Counted from the first letter of the stretch, positions 44,225-57,800 are shown. The stretch: DNA of 64,000 nt from Megaustenia siamemsis (GCA_032433765.1 JAVIAB010000160.1:31354121-31418120); one strand, 5' to 3'. Numbers and translations: made by a program. Notes: generated from the letters alone by a model not told the origin.

Positions 44225-47125
44225 TGTAGAGTTACTGAAGGTAATGGCAGCATGAAAGAGCACTGGCTAGGTGTGTAGAGTTACTGAATGCAATGACAGC
44301 GTGAAAGAACACTCACTGGCCAGGTGTGCAGATATAATGAAGATACTGACAACATGAAAGAGCACTGGCCAGGTGTGCAGAGCTAATGAAGGTAATGACA
44401 ACATGAAAGAGCACTGGCCAGGTGTGCAGATATAATGAAGGTAATGACAACATGAAAGAGCACTGGCCAGGTGTGTAGAGCTAGTGAAGGTAATGACAGC
44501 ATGAAAGAGCACTCACTGGCTAGGTGTGTAGAATTGTTGATGGCAATGACAGCATGAAAGAGCACTCACTGGCTAGTGTGTAGAATTGTTGATGGCAATG
44601 ACAGCATGAAAGAGCACTCACTGGCTAGTGTGTAGAATTGTTGATGGCAATGACAGCATGAAAGAGCACTCACTGGCTAGGTGTGTAGAATTGTTGATGG
44701 CAATGACAGCATGAAAGAGCACTCACTGGCTGGTGTGTAGAATTGTTGATGGCAATGACAGCATGAAAGAGCACTCACTGGCTAGTGTGTAGAATTGTTG
44801 ATGGCAATGACAGCATGAAAGAGCACTCACTGGCTAGGTGTGTAGAATTGTTGATGGCAATGACAGCATGAAAGAGCACTCACTGGCTGGCTGGTGTAGA
44901 ATTGTTGATGGCAATGACAGCATGAAAGAGCACTCACTGGCTAGTGTGTAGAATTGTTGATGGCATGACAGCATGAAAGAGCACTCACTGGCTAGTGTGT
45001 AGAATTGTTGATGGCAATGACAGCATGAAAGAGCACTCACTGGCTAGGTGTGTAGAATTGTTGATGGCAATGACAGCATGAAAGAGCACTCACTGGCTAG
45101 GTGTGTAGAATTGTTTATGGCAATGACAGCATGAAAGAGCATTGACCAGGTGTGTAGAGTTACTGAAGGTAATGACAGCATGAAAGAGCACTGGCCAGGT
45201 GTGCAGATATTAATGAGGGTACTGACAACATGAAAGAGCACTGATGTTGCAGAGCTAATGAAGGTAATGACAACATGAAAGAGCACTGGCCATGTGTGCA
45301 GAGCTAATGAAGGTAATGACAACATGAAAGAGCACTGGCCAGGTGTGCAGATATGAAGGTAATGACACATGAAAGAGCACTGAGGTGCAGAGCTAGTGAA
45401 GGTAATGACAGCATGAAAGAGCACTCACTGGCTAGGTGTGTAGAATTGATGATGCATGACAGCATGAAAGAGCACTCACTGGCTAGGTGAATTGTTGACA
45501 ACAGCATGAAAGAGCACTCACTGGCTAGTGTGTAGAATTGTTGATGGCAATGACATGAAAGAGCACTAATGAGAATTGTTGATGCATGACAGCATGAAAG
45601 AGCACTGGCCAGGTGTGTAGAGCTAGTGAAGGTAATGACAGCATGAAAGAGCACTCACTGGCTAGGTGTGTAGAATTGTTGATGGCAATGACAGCATGAA
45701 AGAGCACTCACTGGCTAGTGTGTAGAATTGTTGATGGCAATGACAGCATGAAAGAGCACTCACTGGCTAGTGTGTAGAATTGTTGATGGCAATGACAGCA
45801 TGAAAGAGCACTCACTGGCTAGTGTGTAGAATTGTTGATGGCAATGACAGCATGAAAGAGCACTGGCCAGGTGTGTGAGCTAGTGAGGTAATGACAGCAT
45901 GAAAGAGCACTCACTGGCTAGGTGTAGAATTGTTGATGGCAATGACAGCATGAAAGAGCACTCACTGGCTAGTGTGTAGAATTGTTGATGGCAATGACAG
46001 CATGAAAGAGCACTCACTGGCTAGTGTGTAGAATTGTTGATGGCAATGACAGCATGAAAGAGCATTGATGTGTACTGAAGGTAATGACAGCATGAAAGAG
46101 CACTGGCAGTGTGCAGATATTGTACTGATGAAAGCATGATGTGTGCAGCAATGAAGATGACAACATGCACTGGCCAGGTGTGCAGATATTGAAGGTAATG
46201 ACAACATGAAAGAGCACTGGCATTGAGAGCTAGTGAAGTAGCAATGATGGCTAGGTGTGTAGAATTGTTGATGGCAATGACAGCATGAAAGAGCACTCAC
46301 TGGCTAGTGTGTAGAATTGTTGATGGCAATGACAGCATGAAAGAGCACTCACTGGCTAGTGTGTAGAATTGTTGATGGCAATGACAGCATGAAAGAGCAC
46401 TCACTGGCTAGGTGTGTAGAATTGTTGATGGCAATGACAGCATGAAAGAGCACTCACTGGCTAGTGTGTAGAATTGTTGATGGCAATGACAGCATGAAGA
46501 GCACTCACTGGCTAGTGTGTAGAATTGTTGATGCAATGACAGCATGAAAGAGCACTCACTGGCTAGTGTGTAGAATTGTTGATGGCAATGACAGCATGAA
46601 AGAGCACTGGCCAGGTGTGTAGAGCTAGTGAAGGTAATGACAGCATGAAAGAGCACTCACTGGCTAGGTGTGTAGAATTGTTGATGGCAATGACAGCATG
46701 AAAGAACACTCACTGGCTAGTGTGTAGAATTGTTGATGGCAATGACAGCATGAAAGAGCATTGGCCAGGTGTGTAGAGTTACTGAAGGTAATGACAGCAT
46801 GAAAGAGCACTCACTGGCTAGTGTGTAGAATTGTTGATGGCAATGACAGCATGAAAGAGCACTCACTGGCTAGGTGTGTAGAATTGTTGATGGCAATGAC
46901 AGCATGAAAGAGCACTCACTGGCTAGGTGTGTAGAATTGTTGATGGCAATGACAGCATGAAAGAGCATTGGCCAGGTGTGTAGAGTTACTGAAGGTAATG
47001 ACAGCATGAAAGAGCACTGGCCAGGTGTGCAGATATTAATGAGGGTACTGACAACATGAAAGAGCACTGGCCATGTGTGCAGAGCTAATGAAGGTAATGA
47101 CACCATGAAAGAGCACTGGCCACAG
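44225..47125. repeat. 47-52 bp satellite array, about 56 units
   Basis: The core atgacagcatgaaagagcac recurs about 56 times. Type 1 units (52 bases) carry gtgtagaattgttgatggca; type 2 units (about 47 bases) carry variants gagttactgaaggta, cagatataatgaaggta and cagagctaatgaaggta. Type 2 blocks recur near 44280-44480, 45145-45400, 46065-46240 and 46975-47120. Some units in 45420-45600 and 46100-46250 are degraded. Long open frames here are only a by-product of the repeat. Confidence 0.97.
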
Positions 47126-48239
47126 AATCTATAAATGTTGTTGATTAGTTAGATGAGGCTAAAAACTCTTCACACACATATATAATTATTGGTCTTTTTC
47201 TTGGCCGTGACCAACACAGTAGTCAATGTTTGGCATTATCATGTAGGATAGCAGTAAAATGTCTACATCATTGGTAGAGTGCCCCATGCCTGGCCCATTA
47301 CCATTGCTAACAATTCTTGCTTATAGTTCTGGTAGTCCACCCAGCAGCTAAATCTTCTTGTTTGTGTGTTTATTTGTATGTAGATATGGTTGTTGACAGT
47401 TACAGCATGAAAGACAACATTTGGTGTCTGTTATCTCATTCCTAACTCGTAAATCTTGCTAGAGTTTAAAATGTTTGCAGCCTTGCTGGAAAAGTCATGG
47501 TCACAGGTGTACAGGCTGCTGAACCATGTCACTGTAGTGGCCCTTACGTTCACTGACCTTTCTATATAGTGGCTGGAAATTGTGCTGTCTTACAGGTGGT
47601 TTAATTCTGGAAATCTTTCTTGTGCAGCTGTCTCCTCCTCATGCTAATTTTTGTGTCTGTTGTATAAAAACACTGGGCAGTTACAAATAATATACACGTT
47701 CCACAACTTGGCACAAGGAGAAATATGCGAAGGCCTTCTTATCTTAGGTAACAAAATGAATAGCATAATTATCATTATTTAATTCTGATTGAATTTTGGC
47801 ACTTGACCGATGATGTTGCTCAGCATCTGCTTGTTAGCTATCTTTGTTCCACACGATGTCATCATCTGTTTCTTGCTATATTGAATATAAAATTACATGT
47901 TTTATGCTCACTTTTGTTTAATAATATTTGAGCTATACTATTGATGTCTTTGTAATGACAGCCAAGTAGGATTTTAAATGTTCAGCTCTTAGATGTGGCA
48001 CCTGTTTCCTTCTGACTGGCACAGCTTAGGACTCACCTTCTTTGGAGGAAATTATCTTGGGGGAAATAAAGCAACCTGACACGATGTTGACCACATCAAC
48101 AATAAATGGGCTAATGCTCTGAAGGACTACACCATGTTCTCCATGTATCTGTGCTGTTATGGCACACTGTATTTGTTTTAACTTTTATGCACTCTTTTTG
48201 AGGATCTATAGTCAGCATCGTTACCACTTATTGCTGAGA
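47126..48239. other. Gene-free intergenic stretch
   Basis: No gene is seen. A lone sequence near 47392-47420 (gttgacagttacagcatgaaag) resembles the core of the preceding array. Confidence 0.45.
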
Positions 48240-48665
48240 TTATTCTTCTTCCTTGCAAGTGCCAGTGGAGCATATGTCTTTATCAAACACTTTTCAAGCT
48301 GTCTTGGATGGTGCCATTCTCTATGATCTCTTCTTCATTTCTGCTTCAACCTGTCTTTTCCAAATACATTTTGGCTTCCCCCTTTATCTTCTCTCCTGAC
48401 GGATTCCAAAAAAAGTGCCTTTCTTGAAATATTCTCACTGAGCTTCTGTAGTGTGTATCCTGTCCACCCACTATCATCATCCTTGTTGCATGTCTTTGTC
48501 CACTGGTATTTGTCTGCACTTTCCCATAGTTCTAAGTTAGTAATTTTGTACTGCCATTTACATCCTGTTATTCTGAATAACTATTTAGTAATGACAGTGT
48601 ATCTTCAAGGCTCTTGTTTTTGTTGTTTCTCATGTTTCACTGCCATATAGTAAGTCTGATTTAAC
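48240..48665 (-). mobile_element. Family A LINE tail, diverged copy
   Basis: Matches 29470-29900 in order (gccagtggagcatatgtctt, cacttttcaag, ggattccaaaaaaagtgcct, catgtttcactgccatatag) and starts with a ttcttcttcc tail. Contains the same 7-base A run (48408-48414) as the full-length copy. Confidence 0.8.
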
Positions 48666-48786
48666 ATTGTTATCATCATCACGCCCACTTAACGGGCGAA
48701 TGATAGGAGAAAGACGTATTTAGCCTCTTTACTTTCTATTCTAGTTACCATTGTCTTTTCATTTTACTTCAGCCTTAAAAAATATT

Positions 48787-49052
48787 TGTCTTTTCTCGGT
48801 TTACTCTCATATCATGATACCAGAAACAATTTGTCTTTTCTCGGTTTACTCTCATATCATGATACCAAAAACAATTTGTCTTTTCTCGGTTTACTCTTAT
48901 ATCATGATATCAGAAACAATTTGTCTTTTCTCGGTTTACTCTCATATCATGATACCAGAAACAATTTGTCTTTTCTCGGTTTACTCTCATATCATGATAT
49001 CAGAAACAATTTGTCTTTCTCAGTTCACTCTCATATCATGATATCAGAAACA
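48787..49052 (+). repeat. 45-bp minisatellite, about 6 copies
   Basis: Unit ttgtcttttctcggtttact then ctcatatcatgataccagaa and acaat. 45 bases is a multiple of three, so it gives long spurious open frames. Confidence 0.95.
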
Positions 49053-50252
49053 GTTTACCAAACATTTTCTTTAAAGATCATAACTAGCTAAAATTATCAA
49101 AGGCCTTCACTTTCACTTTCACTGAATAGAAGATTTGTAAGCATTCTCTGATGTCCACATCAAAATGTGCCCACCAATCTCTATAAATTATATAAGTCCT
49201 TAGCTATTTGCACAACCTTCTATCTGGGTTGTCCAGATGAGCAAAAGAAAAATAAAAAACTACAAAATGTTGAATTTATGTTTTTGTAATAAAAACACAT
49301 TTTTAGCAGAGTTATCTCAAAACTGTGTTTTTTTTTTTCTTTTTTTTTTTTCTTATAAGGAATTAGTAACTTTGATCCTGGTAAAATATAATTTAATAAT
49401 AGGGTTTCAAATGTAATGAAAACATTAGCTTTGTTATATTAAACTGGGTGGGATGTTGTACAAACTAGTTATCATGACCAATCACTTCGCTACTTGTCTG
49501 ACATTTTCTCTGTGAGACATTTCCAATTGCTCCTGCCTTGTCCAACACTTCTAGTTCTATATTGTTATTTTTCTCCATTTCCCTATTATTTCTTTCTAGT
49601 GACTCCTCTTCATAGGATCTGTATTTTCAGTTTTACTGTTATCCTGGGAAAACTAATTTGACATTTGGATTGAAGATTCATAGATTTGAACTGAAGATTC
49701 ATAGATTTGCATTGACTTTAATTCCATCCAATTTGAAAATACATACCTGATTAGAAATGATTATTTTTAAAAACAGATTATTCTGCTCTGTGTGTTGATA
49801 GACATTACATAATGGACAAAATTCTTGAGGCTGTAAAAACATAAATAATACAGAGTATTATAAATCTGATATTTTCATTGTTTTTATTCATGATACATAC
49901 TCAATGTTGGTTAAATTAAGTTCAGGAAATGGCAATTATTATTTTTGTTTGATTTTTAAAAAAAAATAAACAATTTGAAAGCAAGGCCCTACTGACAACT
50001 GTAATTGTGTTCAAAAAGTGCATGGCTTTTCCCACTACGATCAATTTGGCCTCATATGTTCTGAATGTTAGAAAAGCATTATAAATGGACTGTTTGATAT
50101 ATGGCCATTATTTCTGTTTCCATTAACGTGTATTTTGCAATGAATTTATTTTATAATATGTAGTATAATTAAAGCTGTATCCTAATGTCATAGTTTTGTA
50201 AAACTGATGAGACATTGATATGGGATCTTATAAGAACAATTGTGCTTTACTT
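49053..50252. other. Gene-free AT-rich stretch
   Basis: No gene is seen; T-rich homopolymers at about 49328-49352. Confidence 0.4.
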
Positions 50253-50445
50253 AGGTGGAAGATTGTGCTATCTTCTTGTGCTCTGTTATTAAATGGAAGA
50301 TTGTGCTCTTGTTTTAAATGAAAAAAATTGTGGCCTGTTCTTAAATGGGAGATTGTGCGAGCGATTGTGCTGTGTTGTTAGATATGGAAGATTGTGCTCA
50401 GTTCTTAAATGGGAGATTGTGATCTGTTCTTGGATGGAAGATTGA
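50253..50445 (+). repeat. Degenerate 25-35 bp repeat
   Basis: About seven imperfect repeats of ttaaatggaagattgtgctc with variable spacing. Confidence 0.75.
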
Positions 50446-50449
50446 GGGT

Positions 50450-50660
50450 CAAGATAGCTATCCATTGACTCAACTAAGTGCAGTCAGCAACCCACAGCTA
50501 ACTGCAAGCATCGGGATCAGAAAATAATAAAGCTAATTAAGACCCTGCTCCACCTCCCAGTGGTGCTCTTGTAAACAGACCCTCCAGTCTAGACAAACAA
50601 ATAGGAATCAAAGAGGGAAGACAACTCAGTGCTGGTGTCTGATGGGCAGAAAGACACAAA
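50450..50660 (-). repeat. Dispersed repeat R1, inverted copy
   Basis: The reverse complement contains the R1 order (ccagtctagacaa, gaccctgctccacctccc, gtcagcaacccacagct), matching 52245-52460 and 54295-54570. Confidence 0.65.
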
Positions 50661-50944
50661 TATCACACCCAAGCCACAACACAGCAATTTTACACTGGCT
50701 TGATGTTCTTTACAAAGTAAACATTTCGAGGACTCTTCAGTCCTTTGGTAGTCATCAGATAAACGACAGAAAGAAAACAAGAGGGATGGAAGAATGCCAA
50801 CTATTAACTTTTTCTGTATGTTTCGACACATAGTGCGCCACTCTCAATTTGATTAGTGTGAACCGTCATCAAACCATATTCTTTTTAAATGTCTTGTATC
50901 ATCTTGGTATTGGTGAAGTCTAATACCTTGTTCAGTTATTTGGT

Positions 50945-51060
50945 TATGGAAGGCCCCGGTATCACTGCAAACAAATTGAAATCCATAATTGCTCAACCGC
51001 CCATGCCACCATCAGAATTAATATCTCATCTCCCAAACAAAGAAAGGTAACTGAAGAAGG
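50945..51060 (+). repeat. Dispersed repeat R3, copy 2
   Basis: Counterpart of 22670-22780; ends in an 11-base G run. A poly-G lies at about 51059-51070. Confidence 0.6.
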
Positions 51061-51369
51061 GGGGGGGGGGGTCTTGTAAGACCAGAGAATAAAGGTCGCT
51101 TTTCCAGGGCAGTTGCCGTGAGATGTTCAGGCTCTACGGATTAAAAAAAAACGTTTGGCCCTCACGGGATTCTAACCCCCATTTTACTGGTTTGAAGCAC
51201 AAGTTATGGATTCCTCCACCCACTCTGCCGTACCAGTATGAAGAAATGAAAGCTGAGATAGTACTGCTTTATAGCCATCATGTTTGGCAGATCTCATAAA
51301 AGCCTCTACTCTAGAGAGGAAACTATGAAAGGTATTGGGTATACAGAAGGAAGAAATTAACTAGAACAG

Positions 51370-51740
51370 CAATGTCTGAAGTGTCAATAGGACAACAGAC
51401 AAGAAAATCACTGGAGGATGTACAAATGTGCTTTTACAGAAGAATGTTGAGAATACTATGGGCAGGCTAAGAAAAGTAATGAAAACGTTCTGAAAGAGGT
51501 CAGAGTAAAAAAAAAAAAAAGCTACTTTCCAATATTAGAAAGAAACAATCATCATTTTTTGTCCATGTAATGAGTAGAGAACAACTGGAATATATTGCTG
51601 GGAAAATTGAGGGAAGCGGAGAGGAAAGATAATAGACAGCATAAGACTGGCTTGGCAGAAGGTCAACAACAGAAATGATGAATAACGATCGAGAGCTGTG
51701 GAGAGACATGATCATCTAAGCCTGCAGGCGCGCTAAATGA
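51370..51740 (+). mobile_element. Family C LINE tail, decayed
   Basis: Blocks gtcaataggacaacagacaa, cttttacagaagaatgttga and ggtcaacaacagaaatgatg in order, with small deletions and an expanded A14 run at about 51511-51524, ending near tgatgactgacgatga. Confidence 0.8.
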
Positions 51741-52244
51741 TGACTGACGATGAAGTGGATAGATCCCGAATCCCATGTAGTGCTGAAAGAATGTGATAAC
51801 TGATAGATAATAATTGTGCTTGCTGATAGTGCTCCACTGATTACCAGGATATGGAACACGTTCGTTTCATTAATTGTGTTCTCATTCAGTTCACATCCCA
51901 GTGATCGGCCAAAATTCTCATTCAGTGATTATCTGAAGATCTTACTGATCAACAAAAGACCTCATTCATCGATCGACTAAAGATTTTATTCATTGGTCAG
52001 TAAAATCTTAATTCATTGGTCGTTATCTAATGTTTCCACTAAGGATGTTTTTGAAGCCAGCCTGCCGATTCTCCTGTCAATATTACTGACTCCTAAATGT
52101 CACTGACCAACGATCACTAAAAGTCCTTGATGCTTGCGTTCGCTCGATGACTAAAGGATCACACGTCCTTGTCATTCGCCCTTAAAAGGACATTACGTAG
52201 GCGTTTCTGCTTTCTGTATTGGTTTTCAGTATAACTGTTATATT
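51741..52244. other. Gene-free stretch with short local repeats
   Basis: Several loose repeats of cattcatcggtcgactaaag-type words at 51890-52030. No gene is seen. Confidence 0.4.
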
Positions 52245-52460
52245 TGCGTCTTTCGGCCCAGCACATCCACCAACAACACGACATTTTTGAGTACCGGGTT
52301 GTCATCCCTCTCCACTCGCTTGGCCAGACTAGACAGGTTAGTCTGTTACTGGAGGCACCATGGAGTGGTGGAACAGGGTCTAGTTCACCGATCCTGGCGC
52401 AAGCCATCAGCTGTGGGTCGCTGACAACTCCCAGCTCTGCTGCTGTGAGACGCGCCTTCG
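52245..52460 (+). repeat. Dispersed repeat R1 copy
   Basis: Closely matches 54295-54570 (tttcggccca, gacatttttgagtaccgggt, tagtctgttactggaggcac, gcgcaagccatcagctgtgg). Together with flanking similarity (gatgactaaag upstream) this suggests a larger repeat. Confidence 0.8.
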
Positions 52461-52824
52461 CTTCCAAAGTCCTTGATAAATCTAGACACGTTTATATTCT
52501 TGTTTTACCCTTCCATATTAATTCTTCCTAACGGTAACAGGAGGTAATCTGATCATCAGAAGGGTTATCTCATCGAGCAAGTGTTTCGGCCCTTTAGCTT
52601 CTTGACACTCTAGGGGTGGTGGGTCATGACTCACAGGCGTCGGCTTCCTGTCGGAATCTTGACGCTCACACTATATTTAGCATTGACTAAATAAACTTAT
52701 TCTTCGCAACACTTCTCATCGAATCTATTGTCCCTACCCGGTCGACTGCCTTAGCATTAGTCTAGCAAACTGATATCCTTATTGTGATGTTGCTGCTAAC
52801 GTTTACAAATTACCGTCCAACTCA

Positions 52825-52985
52825 GATCGTTTAAATCTTCCTCGTGTGTACACGACACACCTGAGACACTGTCTAGTTAAGGTCGTTATCACCTTTCTAA
52901 TTGTGTACACGACAAAGTTGAAACAATAACTAGCTCCGGTGGGTACCGCCCTCTGGGCCGTGTACGCGACAGAAACTCCACATAT
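52825..52985 (+). repeat. Diverged 58-bp-satellite-like unit within a dispersed repeat
   Basis: 52825-52890 aligns with one satellite monomer (gatcgtt, cctcgtgtgt, gacactgtctagttaaggtc). The next bases (gttgaaacaataactagctc to gggccgtgtacgcgac) align with 54781-54840, the left flank of the satellite. Confidence 0.6.
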
Positions 52986-53144
52986 ATTGTCCCATCACAA
53001 ATTTATGCCCAAACTCTGCATCAATTTTCTCAGAAACTATTTGGCATAATGTCGCCATTTTTGGCATGCAGTCCTAGATTTTCCTGGACCGTAAGAATTT
53101 GTAAAGACTAACTCCAAATGGAGAGTGGATTTGCAAATTGGATT

Positions 53145-53600
53145 ATTTCTTATATAAATTGTGTACAAAAACAAATCTTCTTCTTTCCTTCATCATTTGC
53201 CTTTCAGTGTCGAGAGGAGATATAATTTGCGGTCTTTTGTTCTTCACCTCTGCTGCTGTTATGTTTCCTAATGCTTCTAATATTCCGTTGATCCATCTTT
53301 TTCGTGGTCGACCCTTGGGTCTGGTATTCTCGCAACGTTTATTGAGGGCTCGTTGTGTTGTGTTTTGATTATTCTGCCCTGTCACGTGGCCAAACCATTT
53401 TCTCTCTTTGCTTCTGTATATATTCTATGGGGGGGGGGGGGGGGGAGGACCGCGTTATTCCTAGCTTTTTTCTCAGTTCTTCATTTCTGACCTTTCAGGC
53501 TATTTCCTGTCATTTGTCCGACACATTTAATCTCAGTAGAGGTTATTTTTCTTATTGCTCTTGCATCTAGGGTCCAGGTCTGGCATTGGTAGCAGAATTG
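53145..53600 (-). mobile_element. Another RTE-like LINE tail fragment
   Basis: The minus strand contains RPKGRPRKRWINGILEALG and MTGQNNQ, the K/RGRPRKRW signature of RTE C-termini, with a G18 homopolymer at about 53429-53446 inside. The family is not the same as A to E. Confidence 0.65.
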
Positions 53601-54294
53601 GTAACAAAAACAAGTAATGTGCAAACCACATTAGATTTGACAGTACTACACATTACAATGTCACGGTGATTGGCTCCACTTTATAATCTGGTACGGTTAA
53701 TCCTGTCTTCGGCCCGGTTAATCGTGCACTTTGCAAACACTTAGCTGATTTTTTTTTCCTCTTAAAATTTGAAAGTGCGGTAATTATTGAATGGGTATTT
53801 CCCTACAGAAAAGACAATCTGCTGCCTTGCAGGAAAACTGGGGACAATCAAAGGCTAGGGAAAGCAAACCCGAATAAAATGCTGGCTGAAATCGGATGCA
53901 CTGGGCCACTGGCGCAGAACACAGTGCAACGTTTTAACGGGTGTTCAATCAGAGTGGATCTGGCGAACTCTACTTGTGATGTTCTGTCTGTGGGGGCGAT
54001 CAACACACTTAGCCTGACAGCTGACTTCATGTGAGAGTCTGGAATCCTTACTCTGATTGAGTCCTGATCGCAGAGAGAGAGAGAGAGAGATTGAATGGGT
54101 GAGGGGATTGACTGTAAAACCTTTAATTATCTGTCCTTAAAGCCTCTTGTGTTTTTTTACATCAGCTATATGGTTGGTTGGTTGCGTTCGCCCCGATGAC
54201 TAAAGTATTCTAGAGTATCGTAGTAGACTAGAATATTACTCTTCAGCATCCGCCCTTACAAGGACGTAGTGGACGTGTCTGCGTTGTGTTGTGG
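53601..54294. other. Gene-free stretch
   Basis: No supported gene. A (GA)n run lies at about 54074-54092. Confidence 0.4.
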
Positions 54295-54570
54295 TTTGCA
54301 GTATAACTGTTATATTTGCGCCTTTCGGCCCAACACATCCGACTTCAGCACGACATTTTTGAGTACCGGGTTGTCTTCCCTCTTCAATCCCTGCACGCTT
54401 GGCCAGACAAGACATGTTAGTCTGTTACTGGAGGCACCACGAGAGGTGGAGCAGGGTCTGGGTGGTTTTGGTTCACCGATCCTGGCGCAAGCCATCAGCT
54501 GTGGGTCGCTGACAACTTCCAGCTCTGGTATGTGTGGGCGCGTCTTCGCCTTCGCCTCCAAATACAAAGT
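54295..54570 (+). repeat. Dispersed repeat R1 copy
   Basis: Closest match to 52245-52460. It precedes the satellite by about 260 bases. Confidence 0.8.
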
Positions 54571-54831
54571 ATCAGAAACAGATTGTCACATCACCTATAT
54601 AAACAAAATCCTCACTATATCGCTTTATTAATAGAAAAAAATATATTGTATTAAAAGTCCGGGAAAATATAAGACTGCAATCAAAATTTCACAGCAATCC
54701 ACAAAATAGTTTTCGAGAAAATTTTGAATTTGGGCAACAATTTGTGATCGGGCTACTGTTACTATCATCTTCTAGGTTGTGTTGAGAACAGATTGAAACA
54801 ATAGCTAGATGTGATGGGTGTTGTCCTCCGG

Positions 54832-57800
54832 GCTCGACACAATTGATGCATCGTCTATCTAAGATCGTTATTGTCCTCGTGTTTGTTGTACTCAACACAA
54901 TTGATACATCGTCTATCTAAGATCTTTATTGTCCTCGTGTTTGTTGTACTCAACACAATTGATGCATCGTCTATCTAAGATCGTTATTGTCCTCGTGTTT
55001 GTTGTACTCAACACAATTACATCGTCTATCTAAGATCGTTATTGTCCTCGTGTTTGTTGTACTCAACACAATTGATGCATCGTCTATCTAAGATCGTTAT
55101 TGTCCTCGTGTTTGTTGTACTCGAACACAATTGATACATCGTCTATCTAAGATCGTTATTGTCCTCGTGTTTGTTGTACTCAACACAATTGATACATCGT
55201 CTATCTAAGATCGTTATTGTCCTCGTGTTTGTTGTACTCAACACAATTGATACATCGTTTATCTAAGATCGTTATTGTCCTCGTGTTTGTTGTACTCAAC
55301 ACAATTGATACATCGTTTATCTAAGATCGTTATTGTCCTCGTGTTTGTTGTACTCAACACAATTGTTTATCGTCTATCTAAGATCGTTATTGTCCTCGTG
55401 TTTGTTGTACTCAACACAATTGAGTTATCGTCTATCTAAGATCGTTATTGTCCTCGTGTTTGTTGTACTCAACACAATTGATACATCGTTTATCTAAGAT
55501 CGTTATTGTCCTCGTGTTTGTTGTACTCAACACAATTGATACATCGTTTATCTAAGATCGTTATTGTCCTCGTGTTTGTTGTACTCAACACAATTGATAC
55601 ATCGTTATCTAAGATCGTTATTGTCCTCGTGTTTGTTGTACTCAACACAATTGATACATCGTCTATCTAAGATCGTTATTGTCCTCGTGTTTGTTGTACT
55701 CAACACAATTGATACATCGTTATCTAAGATCGTTATTGTCCTCGTGTTTGTTGTACTCAACACAATTGATACATCGTCTATCTAAGATCGTTATTGTCCT
55801 CGTGTTTGTTGTACTCAACACAATTGATACATCGTTTATCTAAGATCGTTATTGTCCTCGTGTTTGTTGTACTCAACACAATTGATACATCGTTTATCTA
55901 AGATCGTTATTGTCCTCGTGTTTGTTGTACTCAACACAATTGATACATCGTTTATCTAAGATCGTTATTGTCCTCGTGTTTGTTGTACTCAACACAATTG
56001 ATACATCGTTTATCTAAGATCGTTATTGTCCTCGTGTTTGTTGTACTCAACACAATTGATTATCGTCTATCTAAGATCGTTATTGTCCTCGTGTTTGTTG
56101 TACTCAACACAATTGATTATCGTTTATCTAAGATCGTTATTGTCCTCGTGTTTGTTGTACTCAACACAATTGATTATCGTCTATCTAAGATCGTTATTGT
56201 CCTCGTGTTTGTTGTACTCAACACAATTGATACATCGTCTATCTAAGATCGTTATTGTCCTCGTGTTTGTTGTACTCAACACAATTGATACATCGTCTAT
56301 CTAAGATCGTTATTGTCCTCGTGTTTGTTGTACTCAACACAATTGATACATCGTTTATCTAAGATCGTTATTGTCCTCGTGTTTGTTGTACTCAACACAA
56401 TTGATACATCGTTTATCAAAGATCGTTATTGTCCTCGTGTTTGTTGTACTCAACACAATTGATACATCGTTTATCTAAGATCGTTTTTGTCCTCGTGTTT
56501 GTTGTACTCAACACAATTGATACATCGTCTATCTAAGATCGTTATTGTCCTCGTGTTTGTTGTACTCAACACAATTGATACATCGTTTATCAAAGATCGT
56601 TATTGTCCTCGTGTTTGTTGTACTCAACACAATTGATACATCGTTTATCTAAGATCGTTATTGTCCTCGTGTTTGTTGTACTCAACACAATTGAGTTATC
56701 GTTTATCTAAGATCGTTATTGTCCTCGTGTTTGTTGTACTCAACACAATTGATACATCGTCTATCTAAGATCGTTATTGTCCTCGTGTTTGTTGTACTCA
56801 ACACAATTGAGTTATCGTCTATCTAAGATCGTTATTGTCCTCGTGTTTGTTGTACTCAACACAATTGATTATCGTTTATCTAAGATCGTTATTGTCCTCG
56901 TGTTTGTTGTACTCAACACAATTGATACATCGTCTATCTAAGATCGTTATTGTCCTCGTGTTTGTTGTACTCAACACAATTGATACATCGTCTATCTAAG
57001 ATCGTTATTGTCCTCGTGTTTGTTGTACTCAACACAATTGATACATCGTCTATCTAAGATCGTTATTGTCCTCGTGTTTGTTTAACTCAACACATTGATA
57101 CATCGCCTATCTAAGATCGTTATTGTCCTCGTGTTTGTTGTACTCAACACAATTGATACATCGTTTATCTAAGATCGTTCGTCCTCGTGTTTGTTGTACT
57201 CAACACAATTGATACATCGTCTATCTAAGATCGTTATTGTCCTCGTGTTTGTTGTACTCAACACAATTGATACATCGTCTATCTAAGATCGTTATTGTCC
57301 TCGTGTTTGTTGTACTCAACACAATTGATACATCGTCTATCTAAGATCGTTATTGTCCTCGTGTTTGTTGTAACTCACACAATTGATACATCGTCTATCT
57401 AAGATCGTTATTGTCCTCGTGTTTGTTGTACTCAACACAATTGATACATCGTCTATCTAAGATCGTTATTGTCCTCGTGTTTGTTGTAACTCAACACAAT
57501 TGATACATCGCCTATCTAAGATCGTTATTATCCTCGTGTTTGTTGTACTCAACACAATTGATACATCGTCTATCTAAGATCGTTATTGTCCTCGTGTTTG
57601 TTGTACTCAACACAATTGATACATCGTTTATCTAAGATCGTTATTGTCCTCGTGTTTGTTGTACTCAACACAATTGATACATCGTTTATCAAAGATCGTT
57701 ATTGTCCTCGTGTTTGTTGTACTCAACACAATTGATACATCGTCTATCTAAGATCGTTATTGTCCTCGTGTTTGTTGTACTCAACACAATTGAGTTATCG

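Noticed and set aside
44225..47125. Protein-coding gene with Cys/His-rich repeats on the minus strand
   Set aside because: The open frames arise from the 47-52 base repeat, change frame at each length variant and have no start context, splice sites or domain.
48751..49091. Repeat protein of 15-residue units
   Set aside because: The 45-bp minisatellite is a multiple of three, so two frames remain open by chance. There is no other gene signal.
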